Notes: generated by a model not told the origin, from the sequence alone. A DNA stretch of 64,000 nucleotides from Rodentibacter sp901420285 (GCF_041734645.1 NZ_CP162010.1:1302001-1366000), one strand, 5' to 3'. Shown: positions 25,204-34,602, counted from the first letter of the stretch. Numbers and translations: made by a program.

Positions 25204-26076
25204 ATGACTAACATTTCCTTTCCGACTTACGCGCAAATGTATCCTTATTCCAAAGACCGCCCTTTAGCGAAACAATTGCGCGAGAAGCTTCGTTACTATG
25301 CGTACCGTTTTCTTCACCAAAAACAATGTGATCAACTGATTGAATTTTTAAATCAAAAAAATCAATGGAAGTTACTTTTTACGCGAGATTATTATCGTTT
25401 CAATCCCTTATTGAGCACTTATTGCGACAAACGTTTTTCTGCTCAGCAACGATTCGAGGCGATTACGCAAAATCTGAATATTGCAGAGCAAAAATTGGGT
25501 TTGAGCTTATGCGAGCGATTGCTTAAAGAACAAGTAATTTTAATCAGCCGATTAAGTAACGATCTTACGCTGAATTTAAGCATTAATGAAATCGATCCTT
25601 TCGAGGGCTACTTCGCCATCAACATTCGAAATCAAAAAGACGAGCGCATTTATGATGCCTCTTTTACTTTCTTGGCGCCGAATCAATTACTTATCGCGTC
25701 CATGCAAGGCCCGCGCCACGGCAATACGCAAGAATTGGTGAAACAAGCTACCAAAGATTTACACGGCGTGCGCCCGATGTTTATGCTAATGAATGTATTT
25801 CGCGAACTGGCAAAACATTGGCAATGCGAGTTAGTCGGTATTCCGCATAAATCGCAAGGCAAATATCGGCTTTCCGCACGCAGTAAGATTTTGTTTGATT
25901 ACGACGAATTCTGGCAAGAAAATCAAGGCGTTTACCACGCGCCTTATTGGCAACTGCCACTGGAAATCGAACGCAAACCGCTCGAAGATATCGTCAGCAA
26001 AAAACGTTCCATGTATCGCAAACGTTATGAAATGCTGGATTCCTTAGCGAACGATATTCGGCAACGTCTAAGTTAA
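25204..26076 (+). CDS. DUF535 family protein (VirK/YbjX-like)
   Basis: 290-residue protein of the VirK/YbjX family, linked in enteric bacteria to resistance to antimicrobial peptides and virulence, but without a known activity. Family-like stretches are RFEAITQNLNIAEQKLG, LLIASMQGPRHGNTQELVKQ, MFMLMNVFRELA and KSQGKYRLSARSKILFDYDEFW. It lies on the plus strand between ycjF-like and ycjX-like genes and 1.7 kb from sapA, another peptide-resistance locus. Confidence 0.82.
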   Translation: MTNISFPTYAQMYPYSKDRPLAKQLREKLRYYAYRFLHQKQCDQLIEFLNQKNQWKLLFTRDYYRFNPLLSTYCDKRFSAQQRFEAITQNLNIAEQKLGLSLCERLLKEQVILISRLSNDLTLNLSINEIDPFEGYFAINIRNQKDERIYDASFTFLAPNQLLIASMQGPRHGNTQELVKQATKDLHGVRPMFMLMNVFRELAKHWQCELVGIPHKSQGKYRLSARSKILFDYDEFWQENQGVYHAPYWQLPLEIERKPLEDIVSKKRSMYRKRYEMLDSLANDIRQRLS

Positions 26077-26141
26077 TTCCCGCCGCTTCCGTTTACAAGC
26101 ATTGCCATCGTTGCGATAAGGCAAAATTACACGATCAAATT

Positions 26142-26153
26142 AGCACCGCATTG
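26142..26153 (+). repeat. Single 12-mer copy after the DUF535 gene
   Basis: Exact AGCACCGCATTG preceded by AAATT, in the 149-base gap between convergent genes. No clear right arm follows (only GTTCGGTGCC at 26164-26173), so this may be a decayed hairpin. Confidence 0.75.
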
Positions 26154-26225
26154 AAACCCCGTTGTTCGGTGCCTTGCTCTATACTTGGAGTAAGGCAATG
26201 ACGAACTTGCCAAAATTATCATCGC

Positions 26226-27668
26226 TTACTCAAATCGATCGCCTAGCAAAAACTGCAACACCGCATCTATCCGTAGATGTGGAATTACGTCGCCTTGTTC
26301 AAGCGGTTGCGGCTCAAAATGATCAAATTCAAAATGCACGCCCGTCCCGTTTTCACCGCCAAAATTTGCACGTTTTTGCCAAAATTCTTGATTTGGCAAT
26401 TTGCTTGGCACGCTGCCCGGATAAAGAGTAATGAGCTGCTTATCTTTCGAACGTACACCTTGAATCGCCTTAATTTGTTTGCCGTTTTGATTCACAATGA
26501 CTTGTTTGGTGGCACGAATAGCGGCGATGGCGACATATTCCGTATCAATGCCTGCAAATTCCGCATGGCGACCGCCCTCTTGCACTAATTGGCGCATCAA
26601 ACTGACTAAATTCGGCATTTGATCGCTCGTGATATGATCCGCTTTAGTGGCGATAAACATCAATTTATCAATGCGCGGGGAAAATAAACGGGTCAAAAAA
26701 TTGCGGCTACCGTAATGGAAATTTTTAAACAGCCCGTTCAGCCCGGCTTGCATATCTAAAAATGCTTGTCGGCCGTGATTCAACGGCGTTAAGCAATCCG
26801 CCAAAATCACTTGGCGATCAAATGTGGAAAAATACTGCTCATAGAAACCTTTCACGACTTTATTGCGATAATAATCGTAACGTTTAGTCAAGAGTGCAAA
26901 ATAACTGTTTGATTTGGCATCTTTTTTCAATCTTTTCCAGTCAGCTTCCGACACATGTACCAATGGGAAAAATTGCAACGCCGGCGCGCCTTCCAATTCT
27001 CCCGGCAAAACAAAACGTCCCGGCTGAATAAATTGCATGCCTTGCTCTTTGCATTGATGGAGATAATCGGTATAACTTTTGGCGAGTTTGGCTAAAACAT
27101 CTTCATTCGCAACCGCATTGAGATCCAATTTTTTGAGCGCCGCCAACCAAGGTTGCGCTAATTCCGCCCGTACGCCCTGTGTAATTTGATGCTGTTCCAG
27201 CGACCATTGTTGGAAATCCAAATTAAGCAACGGTAAATCCAACAACCATTCGCCCGGATAATCAAAAATATCCAAATAAAGCGTGCCGCGCTCTTTCACA
27301 TGACGCAGCAAACCGGATTGACGCTGAAAACGGATTGCTAAACGGGTTTCACTCACACCTCGTGTGGAGCGGCACCAATGCGGTGGCCGTTGGAGCAGAT
27401 CGTTTAAATTAGCCTCATAATCAAAACGCGGTACGCTAAAATCATTCTGTGGCACACGTTTTACCGCCAAAATCGAACCGTTGCGCGCCGCTTCGAATAA
27501 TGGCAAATGATTTGGTGAAGTTTGATTAACGGATAACAGTTGATTGATCAAGCTGGTAATAAATGCGGTTTTTCCACTACGGCTTAAACCGGTTACCGCC
27601 AAGCGTAAGTTGCGGTCAAACCCGCGGTTAATGATTTGATTGAGTTCTTTTTGGAGGGTGTTAAGCAT
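26226..27668 (-). CDS. ycjX: YcjX-like P-loop NTPase (DUF463)
   Basis: 480-residue GTPase-like protein of unknown role. Walker A GLSRSGKTAF lies near residue 27, an FDYPGEWLLDLPL segment near 130 looks like switch II, and FIATKADHIT near 330 resembles the G4 base-recognition motif. No membrane helix. It is divergent from sapA with 69 bases between, the same placing as in H. influenzae. Family association with heat-shock-regulated ycjF in E. coli suggests envelope stress, not tested here. Confidence 0.88.
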   Translation of the reverse strand: MLNTLQKELNQIINRGFDRNLRLAVTGLSRSGKTAFITSLINQLLSVNQTSPNHLPLFEAARNGSILAVKRVPQNDFSVPRFDYEANLNDLLQRPPHWCRSTRGVSETRLAIRFQRQSGLLRHVKERGTLYLDIFDYPGEWLLDLPLLNLDFQQWSLEQHQITQGVRAELAQPWLAALKKLDLNAVANEDVLAKLAKSYTDYLHQCKEQGMQFIQPGRFVLPGELEGAPALQFFPLVHVSEADWKRLKKDAKSNSYFALLTKRYDYYRNKVVKGFYEQYFSTFDRQVILADCLTPLNHGRQAFLDMQAGLNGLFKNFHYGSRNFLTRLFSPRIDKLMFIATKADHITSDQMPNLVSLMRQLVQEGGRHAEFAGIDTEYVAIAAIRATKQVIVNQNGKQIKAIQGVRSKDKQLITLYPGSVPSKLPNQEFWQKRANFGGENGTGVHFEFDHFEPQPLEQGDVIPHLRIDAVLQFLLGDRFE

Positions 27669-27737
27669 TCAATAACCTAGCCATTTTTACTAATATACCT
27701 TACAATTTGCGGCATAATTTATCATAACCCACTCATT

Positions 27738-29435
27738 ATGTTGCGCCTAAACCTGACATTTCTTTGTTTCCTGTTAAATACGAGCTTGTTATCGCAAGTT
27801 CAAGCAGCGCCGCGCGTACCGCAAAGTTTAACGGAAAACGGACTGATTTATTGCACCAATGCGTCGGGTTTTTCTTTTAATCCGCAAACGGCGGATGCCG
27901 GCACCAGTATGAATGTGGTGACGGAGCAAATTTATAACAAATTATTTGAAATTAAAAATCATAGTGCGACGGTGACGCCTTCTTTAGCGACGTCCTATTC
28001 AATTTCCGACGATGGCAAAACGATTTTAATTAATTTACGCAAAGGCGTGAAATTTCACCACACCCCATGGTTTACGCCGACGCGTGATTTTAATGCGGAA
28101 GATGTGGTGTTTTCTATTAATCGTGTACTCGGGCACGACACTTACCTGCCAATTTTGAATCAAGATAATCCGACGCATGATAAAAATCCACAATATCGCG
28201 TATTCCATGAACAAGCGAAAAAAGTGCGTTTTCCGTATTTCGACAGCATCAAATTAAACCAAAAAATTAAATCTGTCAGTGCGGTGAATCCTTATTTAGT
28301 CAAGATTGAATTATTTGAGCCGGATTCCTCAATTTTGTCCCATCTTGCCAGCCAATACGCCATTATTTTTTCACAAGAATATACCTATCAATTAAGCGCC
28401 GATGATAACCTTGCCCAATTAGATACACATCCCGTCGGCACGGGGCCTTATCAAGTACAGGATTATGTTTATAACCAATATGTGCGTTTATTACGCAACG
28501 ACAATTACTGGAACAAAGACGCAAAAATCCAGCATATCGTAGTGGATCTTTCCTCTGATAGAACCGGACGCCTCGTTAAATTTTTCAATAATGAATGCCA
28601 AATCGCCGCTTATCCGGAAGTGAGTCAACTTGGCCTGTTGCACGATAATGACGAACGCTATTATCTACAATCGGCGGACGGCATGAATTTGTCTTATTTG
28701 GCGTTTAACTTTAATAAACCATTGATGCAAGACGTACAGATTCGTCAAGCAATTTCCCGAAGCATTAACCGCGCACGTATTGTACGTAACATTTATCACA
28801 ACACTGCAACGGTGGCTAATAACATCATCCCGAACGTCTCTTGGGCGTCCGGTGTAAACACACCGGAATTTGATTTTGATTACTCGCCGAAACAAGCAAA
28901 AAAAATATTGCAAGATAAAAAATTGCATTTAACTATGTGGGTACTCAATGAAGAGCAAATGTATAACCCATCGCCGCTTAAAACGGCAGAATTGATTAAA
29001 TGGGATTTAGCGCAAGCGGGTGTGGAAGTAAAAGTTCGCTCGGTTACTCGCACATTTCTGTTAGAACAACTCAATCACGCGACGGAAGATTACGATATGA
29101 TCCTTACCGGTTGGTTGGCCGGAAACCTTGATCCGGACGGTTTTATGCGCCCAATTTTAAGTTGCGATACGAAAAATGAAGTGGCTAATTTATCTAACTG
29201 GTGCAATCCGAAGTTTAATGAGCTGATGGATAACGCGCTCACCAGCACCGCATTGAGCGACCGCGCCAAAGATTACAATGCGGCACAGGATTTAGTGTTA
29301 AATGAATTACCGATCATACCGATTGCGAACGTCAAGCGTTTTTTAGTGGCAAGCAGCAAAGTGAAAGGCGTACAAGTAACTCCGTTCGGCAGCATGAACT
29401 TCTCGACGCTTTACTTTACCAAGGAGAAAAAATAA
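27738..29435 (+). CDS. sapA: Peptide-binding protein SapA
   Basis: Periplasmic solute-binding protein of the Sap importer; in nontypeable H. influenzae it binds antimicrobial peptides and haem for uptake and degradation. The 565-residue SBP_bac_5 protein has a signal peptide (cleavage after QVQA), the domain start YCTNASGFSFNPQTADAGTS, and FDYDGMILTGW-like DYDMILTGWLAGNLDPDG near residue 450. First of a tight sapABCDF operon: sapB follows after 2 bases. One 12-mer is read STAL near the C-terminus. Confidence 0.93.
   Translation: MLRLNLTFLCFLLNTSLLSQVQAAPRVPQSLTENGLIYCTNASGFSFNPQTADAGTSMNVVTEQIYNKLFEIKNHSATVTPSLATSYSISDDGKTILINLRKGVKFHHTPWFTPTRDFNAEDVVFSINRVLGHDTYLPILNQDNPTHDKNPQYRVFHEQAKKVRFPYFDSIKLNQKIKSVSAVNPYLVKIELFEPDSSILSHLASQYAIIFSQEYTYQLSADDNLAQLDTHPVGTGPYQVQDYVYNQYVRLLRNDNYWNKDAKIQHIVVDLSSDRTGRLVKFFNNECQIAAYPEVSQLGLLHDNDERYYLQSADGMNLSYLAFNFNKPLMQDVQIRQAISRSINRARIVRNIYHNTATVANNIIPNVSWASGVNTPEFDFDYSPKQAKKILQDKKLHLTMWVLNEEQMYNPSPLKTAELIKWDLAQAGVEVKVRSVTRTFLLEQLNHATEDYDMILTGWLAGNLDPDGFMRPILSCDTKNEVANLSNWCNPKFNELMDNALTSTALSDRAKDYNAAQDLVLNELPIIPIANVKRFLVASSKVKGVQVTPFGSMNFSTLYFTKEKK
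29244..29255 (+). repeat. 12-mer copy inside sapA
   Basis: Exact AGCACCGCATTG read in frame as S-T-A-L in ALTSTALSDR. Confidence 0.85.
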
Positions 29436-29437
29436 TA

Positions 29438-30403
29438 ATGTTGTGGTCCGCATTACGCCATCTGCTTTGGGCGGCCTTGTTATTGTTGATTTTAACGCTG
29501 CTTAGCTTCGCCATCTTAATGCGTGATCCACTCAATGCCGCCCTTGTTACAAATAATATTTACAGCAGTTATTTTCATTATCTCGGCGCCTTATTAGAGG
29601 GGGATTTAGGCATCACCTATAACGGCGGACAATCGCTAAAATCGCTAATTTTTACGGTGTTACCGCCGACTTTAGAACTTTGTTTTAGCGCACTTCTGCT
29701 TGCAGTAATTTTAAGTATTCCTTTGGGAATTTTAAGTGCGCTCAATAATCAAGGCATTTTTTCGAAAAGTCTGCAAGCCCTTTCCTATGTGGGGTTATCT
29801 ATTCCTATTTTCTGGCTGGCGCCAATTTTGCTTTACGCGGCAGCAATTTATGGTTGGGAAATTTCCGCCAGCGGGCAATATAATTTGCTTTATGAAATCA
29901 AACCGATCAGCGGTTTTCCGGTGATTGACGTGTGGTTTACGGACGTGCCTTACCGCACTAAAATTGTGCAAAGCGTGTTGCAACATCTTGCATTACCAAC
30001 CTTAGTCTTAGGTATTTTGCCGACTATGGAAATAATTCGCATCATTCAACAACGCGCGGAGATCATTCTGCAACAAAATTACACTAAAGTCGCCATTACG
30101 CGCGGCTGGTCGAAATGGACAATTTTGCAACGTTACGTCTTTCGCAATACGTTTCCGCTATTAATTCCGCAAATTACCCGCGTATTCACTTTAGTACTCA
30201 CCCAATGTATGCTGGTGGAGACCGCATTGGGCTGGCCCGGCATCGGGCGCTGGCTTATCAATGCGGTGACCAATCAAGATTACAACAGTATTTCCGCCGG
30301 CGTAATTGTGTTGGGCATTTGCATTATTGTCATCGACTCTCTTGCCAAAACGCTTATGTTTATGCTTGATCCGTTTAATAAGAAAGGTTGGTATGCAAGA
30401 TAA
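29438..30403 (+). CDS. sapB: Peptide ABC transporter permease SapB
   Basis: Inner-membrane permease of the Dpp/Opp type, 321 residues, about six helices. The EAA-loop region is MEIIRIIQQRAEIILQQNYTK...RGWSKWTILQRYVFRN, and VLTQCMLVETALGWPGIGRWL follows. Two near-copies of the 12-mer lie 35 bases apart (ACCGCATTG near 30222, CAATGCGGTGA near 30258). It overlaps sapC by 11 bases. Confidence 0.92.
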   Translation: MLWSALRHLLWAALLLLILTLLSFAILMRDPLNAALVTNNIYSSYFHYLGALLEGDLGITYNGGQSLKSLIFTVLPPTLELCFSALLLAVILSIPLGILSALNNQGIFSKSLQALSYVGLSIPIFWLAPILLYAAAIYGWEISASGQYNLLYEIKPISGFPVIDVWFTDVPYRTKIVQSVLQHLALPTLVLGILPTMEIIRIIQQRAEIILQQNYTKVAITRGWSKWTILQRYVFRNTFPLLIPQITRVFTLVLTQCMLVETALGWPGIGRWLINAVTNQDYNSISAGVIVLGICIIVIDSLAKTLMFMLDPFNKKGWYAR

Positions 30404-31280
30404 AGAACCTGATGAATTTCGTGAAAGCACGTCGCTCTATCAAATTTGGCTACAGTTTCGTAAAAACCGTGTTGCTCTATTCAGCTTTTACTTATTTTTC
30501 TTACTCATTTTAACCGCACTCTTTGCTCCGTTCATCGCGCCTTATAGCGATAGTATGGAATTTGTCGGACAAGAACTAATGCAACCGTCTTGGGGGGAAA
30601 AAGGAAAAATCGCCTTTTTCTTCGGCACCGATGATTTAGCCCGCGACGTGTTAAGCCGCCTGATTATGGGCGCACGCTATACCCTTGGTTCTTCGCTTAT
30701 CGTCGTATTTTTAGTTGCAATTATCGGCGGAGCGTTAGGCATTGTGGCGGGAATGTCGGACGGTTTTAAAGCACGTTTTCTCGGACATATTTTCGATGCC
30801 TTCTTATCGCTGCCCATTTTATTAATCGCCATTATTATTTCCACGTTCATGGAACCAAGTTTGATGAACGCGATTATTTCCACCTTATTGGCGATTCTGC
30901 CCTATTTTATTCATGCGATTTATCGTGCGATACAACAGGAACTCAAAAAAGAATACGTGGTAATGTTAAAACTTGATGGCATCTCTGATAGAGAACTATT
31001 GAGCGGCACAATTTTACCCAACATTACAGTAACTTATATCCAAGAAATTTCACGCGCCTTTGTCATCGCTATTCTTGATATCAGCGCCTTAAGTTTTATT
31101 TCCCTCGGGGCGCAACGTCCGATGCCTGAATGGGGTGCGATGATTAAAGATTCCTTAGAACTGATTTATCTCGCGCCTTGGGCAGTATTGCTGCCGGGTT
31201 TTGCCATTATCCTCACCATTTTAGTGAGCATTATATTCACCAACGGGTTATGCAAAGCCATTAACCAATATTACGAATAA
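30393..31280 (+). CDS. sapC: Peptide ABC transporter permease SapC
   Basis: Second permease of the Sap importer, 295 residues. The N-terminal SLYQIWLQFRKNRVALFSFY is the OppC-type start, and FFGTDDLARDVLSRLIMGARY and LDGISDRELLSGTILPN (EAA loop) follow. The ATG at 30393 lies within the end of sapB and is preferred over the in-frame codon at 30306, which would give a long overlap. sapD follows after 12 bases. Confidence 0.92.
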   Translation: MQDKEPDEFRESTSLYQIWLQFRKNRVALFSFYLFFLLILTALFAPFIAPYSDSMEFVGQELMQPSWGEKGKIAFFFGTDDLARDVLSRLIMGARYTLGSSLIVVFLVAIIGGALGIVAGMSDGFKARFLGHIFDAFLSLPILLIAIIISTFMEPSLMNAIISTLLAILPYFIHAIYRAIQQELKKEYVVMLKLDGISDRELLSGTILPNITVTYIQEISRAFVIAILDISALSFISLGAQRPMPEWGAMIKDSLELIYLAPWAVLLPGFAIILTILVSIIFTNGLCKAINQYYE

Positions 31281-31292
31281 CACAAACAAACT

Positions 31293-32348
31293 ATGGCACT
31301 TCTAGACATCCGCAATCTCAATATCGAAATTAAAACGTCAAGCGGCCGCATTAAAATCGTAGATGGTGTAAATTTAACCCTCAACGAAGGCGAAATCTTG
31401 GGTCTTGTGGGCGAATCCGGCTCCGGTAAAAGTTTAATCGCCAAAGTCATCGGTAACGCCATCAAAGAAGACTGGATTATCACCGCCGATCGCTTTCGTT
31501 TTGATGATGTGGAATTACTCAAGCTCCCACCGGCGAAACGACGTAAATTAGTGGGCAAAGAAATTTCTATGATCTTCCAAGATCCACTTACCTGTTTAGA
31601 CCCGAGCCGAAGAATCGGTAAACAATTAATACAAAGTATTCCAAATTGGACATTTCGCGGTAAATGGTGGCATTGGTTCGGCTGGAAAAAACGTCGCGCC
31701 ATCGAACTGTTGCATCGGGTAGGAATAAAAGAACACAAAGATATTATGGCAAGCTACCCGAACGAACTTACTGAAGGCGAAGGCCAAAAAGTGATGATCG
31801 CCATTGCGGTGGCGAATCAACCACGTTTATTGATTGCTGACGAACCAACCAATACGTTGGAATCCATCACTGCGCGCCAAGTTTACCGCCTGCTTGCCAG
31901 CATGAACCAAAACCAAGGTACCAGCATTCTATTAGCAAGTAATGATATCCGCAGTATCTGCGAACTTTGCGACGGGATTTCAGTACTCTATTGTGGTCAA
32001 AACACGGAATCGGCGCCGACTCAAGCTTTATTAGACTCACCGCACCACCCTTATACTCAGGCATTAATTCATTCAGTACCGGATTTCACCCAAGCACTCG
32101 CCTTTAAAAGCAAACTAGGAGCGCTAGAAGGCACCGTACCAATTTTAGAACAAATGCCGGTGGGCTGCCGATTAGGCCCGCGTTGTCCGTTTGCGCAAAA
32201 ACAATGCATTCAAAAACCGGCGCGTCAACGCATTAAACAACACGAATTTTCCTGCCATTTTCCGATTAACTTACGCGAAAGACGCACTAAAGAAAACGTT
32301 GCAACTTCACCGCTCACGCTATCCGCCGAGCCCAACAATAAGGAATAA
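31293..32348 (+). CDS. sapD: Peptide ABC transporter ATPase SapD
   Basis: ATPase subunit of the Sap importer, 351 residues. Walker A GESGSGKSL near residue 43, Walker B LLIADEPTNTLE near 185 and an oligopeptide-type C-terminal Cys cluster region (GCRLGPRCPFAQKQC). The signature is the SapD-type LTEGEGQ rather than LSGGQ. The H-loop reads ASNDIRSI, with Asn where most ABC ATPases have His. In E. coli SapD also supports Trk potassium uptake. sapF follows after 3 bases. Confidence 0.92.
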   Translation: MALLDIRNLNIEIKTSSGRIKIVDGVNLTLNEGEILGLVGESGSGKSLIAKVIGNAIKEDWIITADRFRFDDVELLKLPPAKRRKLVGKEISMIFQDPLTCLDPSRRIGKQLIQSIPNWTFRGKWWHWFGWKKRRAIELLHRVGIKEHKDIMASYPNELTEGEGQKVMIAIAVANQPRLLIADEPTNTLESITARQVYRLLASMNQNQGTSILLASNDIRSICELCDGISVLYCGQNTESAPTQALLDSPHHPYTQALIHSVPDFTQALAFKSKLGALEGTVPILEQMPVGCRLGPRCPFAQKQCIQKPARQRIKQHEFSCHFPINLRERRTKENVATSPLTLSAEPNNKE

Positions 32349-32351
32349 AAC

Positions 32352-33161
32352 ATGCCGTTGTTACAAGTGATTGATCTCTGTAAAACCTTTGATGGCCCGG
32401 CGCGTTGGTTTGGTTCAAAAGCCTTCAATGCGGTGGAGAATGTGACTTTCAATCTGGAGCGTAAACAAACCCTGTCCATTATCGGTAAGAACGGTTCCGG
32501 CAAATCGACCTTAGTAAAAATGATCGCCGGAATGATTAAACCCACCTCCGGAGAAATAAAATTTAACGGCGAAACGCTGAATTTCGAAAACTCCCGTTAC
32601 CGAACCCAGCATATTCGTATGGTATTCCAAGACGCAAATTCCGCATTCAATCCGCGTCAGAATATCGGCGAAGCACTGGATACGCCGCTTCGACTCACGA
32701 CTGATTGGGACGAAGAAACGCGCAACCAAAAAATTTTTGAAACCCTCACCATGGTCGGACTTTATCCCGACTACACCAATCTAAAAATCAAAAATCTTTC
32801 CGTCAGCCAAAAACAACGGGTCGCTTTAGCTCGCGCATTCATTTTAGAGCCGGAAATCATTATTGTGGACGATGCGCTTGATTCGCTTGATTCCTCCGTA
32901 CGCATACAACTACTCAATCTGACTTTAGATTTACAATCGCACCTCGGCGTATCTTATATTTACGTCGGGCAAGATCTCGGTTTGGTAAAACATATAGCGG
33001 ATTACGTACTGGTAATGGACGAAGGCAAAATGATCGAATACGGCACGCCACGCGATCTCTTCAGTAATCCGCAAACCACCGTTACCAAGCGTCTAGTAGA
33101 AAGTCATTTTGGCGGCCTATTAGACAAACGCGCTTGGATGCGCGCCGATATCGACGATTGA
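32352..33161 (+). CDS. sapF: Peptide ABC transporter ATPase SapF
   Basis: Second ATPase of the Sap importer, 269 residues. Walker A GKNGSGKSTLV is intact near residue 43. The signature is LSVSQKQRVALARA, Walker B reads IIIVDDALDSLD with Asp in place of the catalytic Glu, and the H-loop reads YVGQDLG with Gln in place of His. Such degeneracy resembles other SapF proteins and suggests reduced catalytic function in one or both sites. Last of the sap operon; a transporter gene follows after 57 bases. Confidence 0.92.
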   Translation: MPLLQVIDLCKTFDGPARWFGSKAFNAVENVTFNLERKQTLSIIGKNGSGKSTLVKMIAGMIKPTSGEIKFNGETLNFENSRYRTQHIRMVFQDANSAFNPRQNIGEALDTPLRLTTDWDEETRNQKIFETLTMVGLYPDYTNLKIKNLSVSQKQRVALARAFILEPEIIIVDDALDSLDSSVRIQLLNLTLDLQSHLGVSYIYVGQDLGLVKHIADYVLVMDEGKMIEYGTPRDLFSNPQTTVTKRLVESHFGGLLDKRAWMRADIDD

Positions 33162-33218
33162 TTTGTCGGAAAAACCTCTTTAGAATCGGCAGCTCTTTTA
33201 AACCACATAGGAAAAACC

Positions 33219-34151
33219 ATGCAAGCCTTGCTTAAATTTACACAATTCGTTAGCAAAACTTTTGCTTTATGGGCAATCGTTTTCGCTGTTCTCGCATTTT
33301 TATTTCCCGCGGAATTTAAAATTTTCGCACCTTACATCCCTTATTTACTAGGCCTTGTCATGTTTGGTATGGGAATCACCCTCACTTTCAATGATTTTGG
33401 CGAAGTAGCAAAACACCCCCAAGCGGTAATTATCGGTGTTGCCGGTCAATTCATTATCATGCCCGGCCTCGCTTTTATTCTCGCCAAAGCCTTTGATTTA
33501 CCGCCTGATTTGGCTGTCGGAGTAATTTTGGTCGGTTCTTGCCCGGGCGGAACCTCATCAAATGTGATGACTTATTTGGCCAAAGGTAACACCGCATTAT
33601 CCGTCGCCTGCACCACCATCTCAACGTTACTTTCCCCACTCTTAACCCCGGCGATTTTCTATCTGTTAGCCAGCCAATGGCTTGATATCGACGCTTCCGC
33701 CATGTTTATGTCCGTCTTGAAAATGGTGTTATTCCCGATTTTCTTGGGTTTAGTCGTGCGCGCCTTATTCAAAAAAACCATCGTGCAAGTCAGTCAAATC
33801 ACCCCGCTGATATCCGTACTCTCCATCGTATTAATCTTGGCGGCTGTAGTAGCGGTAAGCAAAGATAAAATCGTAGAGTCCGGTTTACTAATCTTCAGCG
33901 TCGTCGTATTGCATAACTGCCTGGGTTATTTTGTCGGTTTCCTAGCAGCGAAATTATTCAGACTAAACACCGCCGACAGCAAAGCTATCGCTATTGAAGT
34001 GGGTATGCAGAACTCCGGCTTAGGCGCCGCCCTTGCCGCCGCACATTTCAATCCGATTGCTGCCGTACCGAGCGCCTTATTCAGCTTCTGGCACAACGTC
34101 TCCGGCCCAATTTTGGCGAATATTTTCGCCAATATGAAAAACCAAAAATAG
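33219..34151 (+). CDS. Bile acid:sodium symporter family transporter
   Basis: Sodium-coupled transporter of the BASS/SBF family, 310 residues with about nine or ten membrane helices. Diagnostic stretches are LGLVMFGMGITLTFNDF near residue 47, VILVGSCPGGTSSNVMTYLAKGNTALS near 105 and IEVGMQNSGLGAALAAAHF near 260. Substrate cannot be told; bacterial relatives carry bile acids, pantoate or other organic anions. AGGA precedes the ATG. A terminator (34180-34201) follows. Confidence 0.87.
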   Translation: MQALLKFTQFVSKTFALWAIVFAVLAFLFPAEFKIFAPYIPYLLGLVMFGMGITLTFNDFGEVAKHPQAVIIGVAGQFIIMPGLAFILAKAFDLPPDLAVGVILVGSCPGGTSSNVMTYLAKGNTALSVACTTISTLLSPLLTPAIFYLLASQWLDIDASAMFMSVLKMVLFPIFLGLVVRALFKKTIVQVSQITPLISVLSIVLILAAVVAVSKDKIVESGLLIFSVVVLHNCLGYFVGFLAAKLFRLNTADSKAIAIEVGMQNSGLGAALAAAHFNPIAAVPSALFSFWHNVSGPILANIFANMKNQK

Positions 34152-34179
34152 CGCAAAATCGACCGCAACTTCAAACCTA

Positions 34180-34205
34180 AAGCCTCTTTTAAAAGAGGCT
34201 TTTCA
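34180..34205 (+). terminator. Terminator of the BASS transporter gene
   Basis: Arms AAGCCTCTTTT / AAAAGAGGCTT, then TTCAATT. Confidence 0.85.
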
Positions 34206-34236
34206 ATTCTTAGGTGCACCCTAATGCCTAAATGAG

Positions 34237-34560
34237 ACTTCAATGCGGTACTTAAACGCAACTTCAATGCGGTGCTCAAATGTAACTTCAATGCGGTGCT
34301 CAAATGCGACTTCAATGCGGTGCTCAAATGCGACTTCAATGCGGTGCTCAAATGCGACTTCAATGCGGTGCTCAAATGTAACTTCAATGCGGTGTCAAAT
34401 GCGACTTCAATGCGGTGCTAAAATGCAACTTCAATGCGGTGCTTAAATGCGACTTCAATGCGGTGCTCAAATGTAACTTCAATGCGGTGTCAAATGCGAC
34501 TTCAATGCGGTGCTCAAATGCGACTTCAATGCGGTGCTCAAATGCGACTTCAATGCAGTA
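34237..34560. repeat. 24-bp tandem repeat array built on the 12-mer
   Basis: Thirteen full units and one partial unit of ACTTCAATGCGGTGCTCAAATGCG. Eleven units are 24 bp; units at 34381-34403 and 34476-34498 are 23 bp with GGTGTC in place of GGTGCTC. Ten units hold exact CAATGCGGTGCT. Unit ends alternate among GCG, GTA and GCA; a GTA unit followed by a 23-bp unit recurs with a period of 95 bases, suggesting block duplication. The two halves of each unit (CAATGCGGTGCT, CAAATGCGACTT) resemble each other. It lies between convergent genes, outside both terminators. Confidence 0.97.
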
Positions 34561-34580
34561 CGCTGAAAAGGCAAAATAAA

Positions 34581-34602
34581 AAAGCGGACTTTCGCCCGCT
34601 TT
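34581..34602 (-). terminator. sppA terminator
   Basis: Arms AAAGCGG / CCGCTTT; on the minus strand a T-rich run (TTTTTTATTTTG) follows. It lies 6 bases past the sppA stop. Confidence 0.78.

Noticed and set aside
26162..26588. Plus-strand frames of 89 and 103 codons
   Set aside because: Antisense to the 3' part of the ycjX-like gene, which has intact motifs.
34237..34560. CRISPR array
   Set aside because: There are no unique spacers of 25-40 bases; the units are contiguous 24-bp repeats and no cas genes are near.
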